From Pseudomonadota bacterium (GTDB lineage: Bacteria; Pseudomonadota; Alphaproteobacteria; Rhizobiales; Hyphomicrobiaceae), in contig JAKAXS010000054.1 of assembly GCA_021816505.1 (NCBI GenBank), positions 1 to 10,996 of the forward strand: a DNA stretch of 10,996 nt, read 5' to 3'. Below are positions 6,249 to 10,996 of the stretch, piece after piece; position 1 is the stretch's first letter, and the number at the start of each line of letters is the position of its first letter. Under the pieces are notes generated by a model. It was not told the DNA's origin. It did not search any database and saw nothing but the letters and a program-made list of their open reading frames with translations. The position numbers and the translations under genes were made by a program.

Positions 6249-6278
6249 TAGGTGAGTTCACATTGTCAGAATCTCACT
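6235..6278. promoter_or_regulatory. Dyad at the rep 5' end (candidate Rep autoregulatory operator)
   Basis: AGTGAGA (6235-6241) and TCTCACT (6272-6278) are perfect inverted arms, and GTGA/TCAC (6252-6255 and 6258-6261) are inner arms sharing the same centre at 6256.5. The outer arms are the left half of the iteron. In Rep_3 plasmids such as pPS10 and pSC101, the rep operator is an inverted pair sharing sequence with the iterons and bound by Rep dimers; this site fits that plan. Confidence 0.65.
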
Positions 6279-6283
6279 TCTCG

Positions 6284-6362
6284 CCGCCCAATTTCTCACT
6301 TTTCGAATCGGCGGGGGCCGCGGACTCCGTGGCGCGACTCCGTCGTCGCCCAATTTCTCACT
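6284..6362 (-). repeat. Two inverted iterons upstream of rep
   Basis: CCGCCCAATTTCTCACT (6284-6300) is an exact reverse complement of the iteron consensus, and TCGCCCAATTTCTCACT (6346-6362) differs at one position. They are 62 bases apart and opposite in orientation to the array at 5080-5270. They sit just upstream of rep and between it and the divergent exported-protein gene, so they may affect transcription of both or take part in Rep-mediated pairing with the main array. Confidence 0.85.
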
Positions 6363-6448
6363 TTTGATGTCATGCACAGGATGCACTCCCGGCTCCCGCC
6401 ATACTCGTGATGCATGGTGGGGAGAACGCAAGCCGGAGAGTCGTTGCC

Positions 6449-6949
6449 ATGCTGAGCCGCAGAACCTTCGTGACCGCTCTCGCAGCCGTGTCCGCCATGT
6501 TCGGGATGCGGCCGAACATGGCTACGGCTACTGCGACTACGCATCCAGGAATGCCGAGCGATAACCTCACACGCCTCGCCAATCTCTGGGACGCCGCGGC
6601 GTGCAATTTTGATATCGTGCGGCAAGCGGTCTTGTTTCCGGTCAGCGGGGTCGGGCGAGGGGAGCCTCATGCGCCGGACTCTCGCGAGATGCGACGCTAC
6701 CGAGAGGCGGGCGACATCATGTTGGCCTATGCCGATCACGTGTTTCGCGAGCCGTCGCGCGTCCAGGCGGACGTGCTTCTCAAATACGACATCATGGGGA
6801 TGCTTGTGAGAGAGCGGCATGTGCATGATGTTGATGCGGTCAGAGCGGCCGGCGGCGCCGATTGGCATCTCATCGTCGAGCGGGAGGCACAGCAATTCGG
6901 CCTCGATCTCCATCCTTTCTGGCGATGGGAATTCGAGGCGTACGCTTAG
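6449..6949 (+). CDS. Putative Tat-exported protein of unknown function
   Basis: A 166-residue protein with a twin-arginine signal: MLSRRTFVTALAAVSAMFG carries S-R-R-T-F at residues 3-7 followed by a hydrophobic stretch (7-19). The mature part (about 35-166) is soluble and likely helical, with several aromatic and acidic residues (HPFWRWEFEAYA at the end). I do not recognise the family. ATG 6449 is chosen over GTG 6407 and ATG 6410 because GGAGAG lies 8 bases upstream and the signal then begins at the N-terminus. It diverges from rep, with the inverted iterons between them, and converges with the AAA+ protease gene (134-base gap with no clear terminator). A long minus-strand frame over the same bases ends in translated iteron sequence and is judged spurious. 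Export by Tat suggests a protein that folds in the cytoplasm first, but no cofactor motif is visible. Confidence 0.68.
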   Translation: MLSRRTFVTALAAVSAMFGMRPNMATATATTHPGMPSDNLTRLANLWDAAACNFDIVRQAVLFPVSGVGRGEPHAPDSREMRRYREAGDIMLAYADHVFREPSRVQADVLLKYDIMGMLVRERHVHDVDAVRAAGGADWHLIVEREAQQFGLDLHPFWRWEFEAYA

Positions 6950-7083
6950 CGGCGCGGTCGGATTCCGATGGCGTGTCACCCGCCTCTCCTACTCGATGCG
7001 TGCGTTACGCTTGCTCCTGCAGGTGGTTTAGAATGTTCCCTTCGGGACGACCCGTCACGGGCGCATGAACGGGCTCATGTCGG

Positions 7084-8544
7084 TCAAAGCTTGCGCTCGA
7101 TCGTCTCGGTAATGAGCTGCCTTAAGCGGTTGGGCAGCGTGGGCCCATCCGAAGTGCTCGAGTTCGATCGGACCGGCCGAGGTGGCAAGAGCGAACGCCT
7201 GCGATGCGGATCCAGGGCCGTTACGTCCGCATGGCTTAGGGCGCGGCGCTTCCCGAGCGCGTCTGCCACCCGCAACACGAACGCACGATCCAGTTCAATC
7301 CGGTTACACGTCTGCGCATAGACGTGGTCAAGGAAGAGGCGCACCTGTTGGCCGCAATCATCGTTCGGATTCGCCGCGCGGTCCTGCCAGATCAGCCCCG
7401 CCGTCGATGAGAAGCCCTGCCGCAGCACCACGTCCGAGGCGAGGGAGGTTGCGCGGGCGAGATCGGACTTGCGGTCTCCCGAGGCTGCGAGGCTGCTGAC
7501 GCGCCTGAGAATGACCTGTTCGGCCGCCCGACCTCCCAGCAGCCCCATGATGAGGTCTGTGATCTGTGCAAGCGTCATGGCGCTTCGGCCTTCAAATCGC
7601 ACGCCGCTCAGGCACGCGCCGGGCACGAGGGTGCTCACATTCACCTCGCGCGAGAGGCCGCGTCTCAATGCGATGACGGCATGCCCGGCCTCGTGGACCG
7701 CTATCCGCCGTTCCGTCTCGGGGTCAGAGACCGTCGCTCTCTCTTGGATCGCAGCCGTATAGTGCTTCTTTAGGATCAGCAGGCCGCCGTCACGGCGCGC
7801 AAGGCGTCGTGCGGTGCGCAGAGTCCTTTCAACATCTGCGCCGCTCATGCCGGTGCTGAGCACGGCCGCAGCCGTGAAATCGCTCTTCGTGTCGAAGAAG
7901 GCGACGTCGAGCCGGTCCTGGGCGGTCAGATGATACCGGATGATGTCCTCGAGCTCCTTCACGTTGGGCAGACGGACGGCGATCATGCGGTCCATGCGGC
8001 CCGATCGAACCAGTGCGGGATCGAGCAGTTCCGGATGATTGCAGGCGCCGACGACGACCACGCCATGCTTCGCAGCCAGCCCGTCGAACTCCTTCAGGAC
8101 CGCATTGGTAATCTGGTTCCAGTAGGTGGCATTGGATCCGGTCGAGCGGGTCGGAATGGAGTCGAGTTCGTCGATGAAGAGAAGGCACGGCGCGTTGGCC
8201 GCGGCATGCGCGAAGACCTTCTGCATCGCGGCGATCGTGGTTCCAAGGTGGCCTTCGCCCGAGCCTTGCCACTCGCCGTAGGAGGTCGCGACGAGAGGAA
8301 GTCTGCACGCGGACGCTAAGGCCTTCGCGAAGGTCGTCTTGCCGGTGCCGGGCGGTCCGTGAAGCACGCAGCCCGGATCGATGTCGGACCAGGCCAGCCG
8401 CTTTTCTCTGTAGAGCTTGAAGTCGCGAACAAGATCCTCGCCCCAGGCGACGGCGTCACTCATGCCGGCGAGTGCGCTCAAATGCGGACCCTTCGGAATC
8501 ACCGGCTTCGGGAGGGGAGGTGTTGGCTTCTCGAAGATAGACAT
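7084..8544 (-). CDS. Soluble FtsH-like AAA+ ATPase with M41 zinc-protease domain
   Basis: A 486-residue protein with the FtsH order of domains. AAA+: Walker A GPPGTGKT (63-70), Walker B LLFIDELD (121-128), and second region of homology from N169 through ALVRSGRMDR (177-186) with arginine-finger candidates R180/R183. Peptidase M41: HEAGH at 284-288 with catalytic E285, then GGRAAEQV (337-344) and GDRKSDLARAT (356-366), where D361 fits the third zinc ligand of FtsH. FtsH proteins (about 640 residues) begin with two membrane helices and a periplasmic domain; here residues 1-20 are proline-rich with no membrane segment, so the enzyme should be cytoplasmic. All catalytic residues seem intact, so ATP-driven proteolysis is expected; substrates are unknown. 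The ATG at 8544 has AAGGA 10 bases upstream. It follows the AlpA-like gene by 59 bases on the same strand, suggesting co-transcription. The last 40 residues are Arg/Ser/Pro-rich. Confidence 0.9.
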   Translation of the reverse strand: MSIFEKPTPPLPKPVIPKGPHLSALAGMSDAVAWGEDLVRDFKLYREKRLAWSDIDPGCVLHGPPGTGKTTFAKALASACRLPLVATSYGEWQGSGEGHLGTTIAAMQKVFAHAAANAPCLLFIDELDSIPTRSTGSNATYWNQITNAVLKEFDGLAAKHGVVVVGACNHPELLDPALVRSGRMDRMIAVRLPNVKELEDIIRYHLTAQDRLDVAFFDTKSDFTAAAVLSTGMSGADVERTLRTARRLARRDGGLLILKKHYTAAIQERATVSDPETERRIAVHEAGHAVIALRRGLSREVNVSTLVPGACLSGVRFEGRSAMTLAQITDLIMGLLGGRAAEQVILRRVSSLAASGDRKSDLARATSLASDVVLRQGFSSTAGLIWQDRAANPNDDCGQQVRLFLDHVYAQTCNRIELDRAFVLRVADALGKRRALSHADVTALDPHRRRSLLPPRPVRSNSSTSDGPTLPNRLRQLITETIERKL

Positions 8545-8603
8545 GGTCGGTTGGTCCTTTGATCGGCAATCCCGCCTCCCTCAACCCAGAGAAGCGGGCA
8601 CGT

Positions 8604-8846
8604 CTAGGTCACGCGGGATTCTGGCGCGGACGGCGGAGCCCAGGCCATCGGCCGGGCCGTCGACCACGCTTCGATATCAGCGAGCCGCCAGCCGACGCGA
8701 TTTTCGCCGATGCGGATGCGCTGCGGGAACTTGCCGGCACGGATGAGGCGGTAGATGTGCTGGGGCGTGTAGCTCGTGATTTCGCTCACCTGCTTCATCG
8801 TCAGAATGCGCAGATGGGCGAAGGGGTCGACGGTCTTTTCAGACAT
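8604..8846 (-). CDS. AlpA/excisionase-like DNA-binding protein
   Basis: An 80-residue protein with a MerR/AlpA-type winged helix-turn-helix. The core is ILTMKQVSEITSYTPQHIYR followed by LIRAGKFPQRIRIGENRVGWRLADIEAWSTAR (about residues 14-65); the IYRLIRAGKFPxxxxIG...GW...DIEAW pattern is classic for the Phage_AlpA family (PF05930). Such proteins are small regulators of prophage or plasmid genes or directionality factors. The ATG at 8846 is used because GGAGGA lies 6 bases before it; the frame runs 11 codons further upstream without another good site. No integrase is in the window, so a regulatory role is more likely than excision. It probably controls its own operon, including the protease directly downstream. 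Confidence 0.88.
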   Translation of the reverse strand: MSEKTVDPFAHLRILTMKQVSEITSYTPQHIYRLIRAGKFPQRIRIGENRVGWRLADIEAWSTARPMAWAPPSAPESRVT

Positions 8847-8945
8847 GAGAGGTCCTCCATGGGCCACGCGGTGGCTCAAGCTGTTTCGGTTGGGTTGTCG
8901 GGGGACGCGGGGTACGAGCGGGGGCTTTCACCCCTGCTGCGACTT

Positions 8946-8974
8946 GTCATAACCTAGATGAAGAAAAAGCGCAA
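8946..8974 (-). promoter_or_regulatory. Weak promoter-like sequence before the alpA-like gene
   Basis: On the minus strand TTGCGC (8974-8969), 17 bases and TATGAC (8951-8946) give a partial sigma-70 match about 100 bases upstream of the AlpA-like start. GAAGAA/TTCTTC arms (8960-8965 and 8980-8985) surround it. The match is weak, and transcription may instead read through from the upstream gene. Confidence 0.25.
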
Positions 8975-8975
8975 A

Positions 8976-9617
8976 CTAATTCTTCGAGCGCCGATGTCGT
9001 GTCTGCAAAGTCGAACCCAGCTTGCGCAACTCGTCTGGCGAGAATTCGTCGGCGAGAGCGGCGATGCGAGAATCTATCACTTCGGCCAACGTCGGCAGCT
9101 CAGTGATACGGTCTTCGGGATGGCGGTGCTCCCAGACCGAGAGGGCGCGGTAGAGATCGGGATCCAGCTCGCGCAAGTGCTGGCGCGTTAGTCCATGCCC
9201 TAGCCACCGCGCGTAAATTGCGCGCGTGAAGAGGACGGGGTTTGTTTCTTCCTCCGGGTCGCGGTCCTTCCAGAGAGCCGGCGCGCGTTTGGGCAACAGG
9301 GCTTTCACGCTTCTCCGTTTCGGAGTCTGCCGTTCGACGAAGTCGCGCAAGGCCTCCAAGAGCAACGGCGCGTCCTCATTCAACTCCACTGCGGCGACGA
9401 CGATGCGGTCAACTACGTCCCGGTACCGTCGGCCAACCCGTGCGGCGCGTTTGGGATCCCCCGGGAACCAGCTCTCAAACTCTTGCTGATCAGCGTCGGA
9501 CTTTCCCGATGCGAGGTCCATACCAAGGCGAAAGAGCTCGTCGTTTGGCGTTCCCGTTCGTCGCGCCAGGTCGGTATCCGACGGAGATGTAACGCGCAGT
9601 TTGGTGCTCTTGGCCAT
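8976..9617 (-). CDS. Unrecognised 213-residue protein
   Basis: A soluble, charged protein that I do not recognise. From ATG 9617 (MAKSTKLRV) it has a GAGGAG ribosome site 8 bases upstream; an ATG at 9635 has a poorer one. Residues 35-100 (TPNDELFRLGMDLASG, ESWFPGDPKRAARVGRRYRDVVDRIV) look helical. Residues 105-150 are basic and proline-rich (RQTPKRRSVKALLPKRAPALWKDRDPEEE). The rest, with IYARWLGHGLTRQHLRELDP and LPTLAEVIDSRIAALADEF, is again helical. No catalytic motif, membrane segment or zinc site is visible. It lies between the second hipA-like gene (118-base gap) and the AlpA-like gene (129-base gap) on the same strand. Codon-biased composition and the strong ribosome site support a real gene. 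It might be a DNA- or RNA-binding protein, given the basic middle, but this is a guess. Confidence 0.72.
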   Translation of the reverse strand: MAKSTKLRVTSPSDTDLARRTGTPNDELFRLGMDLASGKSDADQQEFESWFPGDPKRAARVGRRYRDVVDRIVVAAVELNEDAPLLLEALRDFVERQTPKRRSVKALLPKRAPALWKDRDPEEETNPVLFTRAIYARWLGHGLTRQHLRELDPDLYRALSVWEHRHPEDRITELPTLAEVIDSRIAALADEFSPDELRKLGSTLQTRHRRSKN

Positions 9618-9674
9618 GACGTGCGCTCCTCGCATCCCACGGCACCTTGTGCCATGAGTCCGCGGCGCGGTAAA

Positions 9675-9696
9675 TGAAGACCGGGTTTTTTCTTCA
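9675..9696. repeat. Short inverted repeat between hipA-like gene and the next gene
   Basis: TGAAGA (9675-9680) and TCTTCA (9691-9696) flank CCGGGTTTTT. The stem is short and has no T-run in the minus-strand direction of transcription, so a terminator is doubtful. A similar GAAGAA/TTCTTC pair lies before the AlpA-like gene at 8960-8985, so it may be a shared regulatory site. Confidence 0.3.
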
Positions 9697-9735
9697 CAAC
9701 ATGAAAGCCGTGTAACTTAAAGGAACCTGCGGACT

Positions 9736-10996
9736 CTAGCTTGCCTTGGTCCCGCGCTTCTTGGCCTTGGCTACTGGTTTCGCAGCTCGTGACGGGCCCG
9801 TCTTATTGGAGCGCGCCGCCTTGAGATCGTCGTGCTCGAAGGCCGAGTCCATGCGCTCGATCTGGGCGGCAGTGAGCTTGAAGCTCTTGGCGACCGCGCG
9901 CCACTCGGCGACAGCGGCGGCGACTTCCGCGGAGATGGCGCGGGCTTCGTCTCTACCGAGCCCGAAGCGGGCCGCAGCCCCGAGTGCCGTCTCGAGCGAG
10001 GCCGTCGGGTCGGTTTCGTCGAGGGCGAGCGCATGCACGCGGGCCTTCACGTCGACGGGGCAGGGGTTCATGTCGAAGGCGGGAGCCAATCTCCACCCTC
10101 GCGCTTCATGCAGTAAGGCATGATTGCGCAAATGGTCGTCGGTGTTCGAGACCAGGATGTTGAATACGATCCGCCGCCAGAGCTGCTGAGCATCGACCTC
10201 GGGCTGAGACCCTTGCTGGCGCAGAACGTCGAGGATTTCGAGATAGCTTCGCTGTTCGCCGTGATCGACGGCATCGAGCGCCGTCATCGCCGACATGAAC
10301 GGCACGCGCCGCGTAATGTCGGTACGGTCGAAGCGACGCAACATCAGGACGGGCTTCTTGGCGATCGTCTCCAGCCGCCAGGCGGGGACATTCACACCGG
10401 CTCGTTCCGCCAATTGCAGCGTGACGGCTTCCCAGAGTGTCACCGGCCAGTCGTCGTCATGCTTCGGGAACTTGGCGACCAGCAGCGCACCGTCGTTGTC
10501 GCGCACAGTAGCCTTCGGTCTTGCGCCACCGAGCGAGGTGCCGGGTGCCAACACCAAAATAAGGTCGTCGTCGGTTTCCCGATCACGCTCGATCCGTCGC
10601 GTGGCAGAGAGCAGCTTCGGGAGGTCAATCAGCGGCGGCACCGGTCGGCCGGTATGGGCGATGAACTCCTCGCCGGCAGCATCCTTGAACCTGATTGCAC
10701 CGAGCCTCGTGAAATCATCAACGCCGGCTAGAAAATCGATATCGAAGAGCGTGCGCGGCTGCGTCTTGGCCTTGCGCGCGCGGGCTCGCTCCTGGCGGAG
10801 CATGAGCTTGCGCCCCCACGCATCGGGCGCGCTATCGGTGAAGGCCGCAGGAAGTCCCTTCGCGGCATGATAGGGGCCGGGGGTCAGCGGCAGTGAAGGC
10901 GCCAGAGCAAAAGCGCCGCGCCGTTTGATCCAGCCTGCGTCGTAGGTGAAGGAGGATGATTCACGTCCCGTGCGCTCGCGCGCCCACAAACGTCCG
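9736..10996 (-). CDS. Second HipA-family kinase (5' end beyond window)
   Basis: An open frame of about 420 codons reaching the right edge. The visible sequence begins GRLWARERTGRESSSFTYD, typical of HipA about 15-25 residues after the true start, so the TTG at 10989 is not the start. The kinase motifs are all present: GTSLGGARPKA (serine/glycine loop), LLVAKFPK (ATP-binding lysine), RRFDR, catalytic VSNTDDHLRNHALL and metal-binding FDMNP. It belongs to a different subgroup from the HipA at 595-1953: the flanks of the motifs differ and it has the YDAGWI...ALAPSLPLTPG N-terminal pattern. The C-terminus is strongly basic (AAKPVAKAKKRGTKAS). Whether a hipB gene precedes it cannot be seen. It is first in a minus-strand series with the 213-residue protein, the AlpA-like protein and the FtsH-like protease. 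Confidence 0.9.
   Translation of the reverse strand, partial: GRLWARERTGRESSSFTYDAGWIKRRGAFALAPSLPLTPGPYHAAKGLPAAFTDSAPDAWGRKLMLRQERARARKAKTQPRTLFDIDFLAGVDDFTRLGAIRFKDAAGEEFIAHTGRPVPPLIDLPKLLSATRRIERDRETDDDLILVLAPGTSLGGARPKATVRDNDGALLVAKFPKHDDDWPVTLWEAVTLQLAERAGVNVPAWRLETIAKKPVLMLRRFDRTDITRRVPFMSAMTALDAVDHGEQRSYLEILDVLRQQGSQPEVDAQQLWRRIVFNILVSNTDDHLRNHALLHEARGWRLAPAFDMNPCPVDVKARVHALALDETDPTASLETALGAAARFGLGRDEARAISAEVAAAVAEWRAVAKSFKLTAAQIERMDSAFEHDDLKAARSNKTGPSRAAKPVAKAKKRGTKAS

Noticed and set aside
6296..6979. 227-residue minus-strand open frame opposite the Tat-signal gene
   Set aside because: Its C-terminal part is translated iteron sequence, it has no recognisable domain or good ribosome site, and the plus-strand gene has both a Tat signal and a GGAGAG site.
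8604..8846. Excisionase of an integrated element
   Set aside because: No integrase, attachment repeats or tRNA gene nearby; a plasmid regulator role fits better.
9675..9696. Rho-independent terminator after the second hipA-like gene
   Set aside because: Stem is only six bases and the T-run is in the loop on the plus strand, not after the stem on the transcribed strand.
10120..10870. Plus-strand frames of 203 and 191 residues at the right end
   Set aside because: Antisense to the catalytic part of the second HipA gene, with no domain.

Overview
This GC-rich window looks like plasmid (or chromid-type) backbone DNA from an alphaproteobacterium. The evidence is a Rep_3/RepB-type initiator with an iteron origin, a ParA-type partition ATPase with a small ribbon-helix-helix partner, HipA/HipB modules, an AlpA-like regulator, and GANTC (CcrM) sites clustered at the origin. 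The genus cannot be named from the sequence. Almost all genes lie on the minus strand. No rRNA, tRNA, CRISPR array or transposase was seen.

Left part (1-2482), read right to left: a hipB-hipA module with an 11-base overlap, then a cysteine-rich protein that runs off the left edge (1-545). The hipB promoter is near consensus and is surrounded by four copies of a TTGA-n4-TCAA-like site at 31/46/31-base spacing, probably HipB operators. A small two-CxxC protein (2483-2767) points the other way.

Partition and origin part (2836-6362): parA and a downstream RHH gene are almost contiguous. Repeats of CAAATCCATA and several dyads lie upstream of parA, as candidate centromere or operators. A conserved-looking 90-residue protein follows. 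About 0.9 kb without a gene (4445-5303) then holds stable small hairpins, a perfect DnaA box (TTATGCACA), tandem AGATTCA repeats and seven 17-bp iterons, five of them at exact 21-22 base spacing. The rep gene (5304-6248) reads toward these iterons. Two inverted iterons and a concentric dyad (a likely autoregulatory operator) lie over its 5' end.

Right part (6449-10996): a Tat-signal exported protein diverges from rep. Next comes a minus-strand cluster, in transcription order: a second HipA-like kinase (5' end cut by the window), an unrecognised 213-residue protein, an AlpA/MerR-type DNA-binding protein, and a soluble FtsH-like AAA+ ATPase with an M41 zinc-protease domain but no membrane segments. 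This cluster is the best candidate for an undescribed system: a HipA kinase, a small DNA-binding regulator and a soluble AAA+ protease together on a plasmid. That they work together is inferred from order and strand only.
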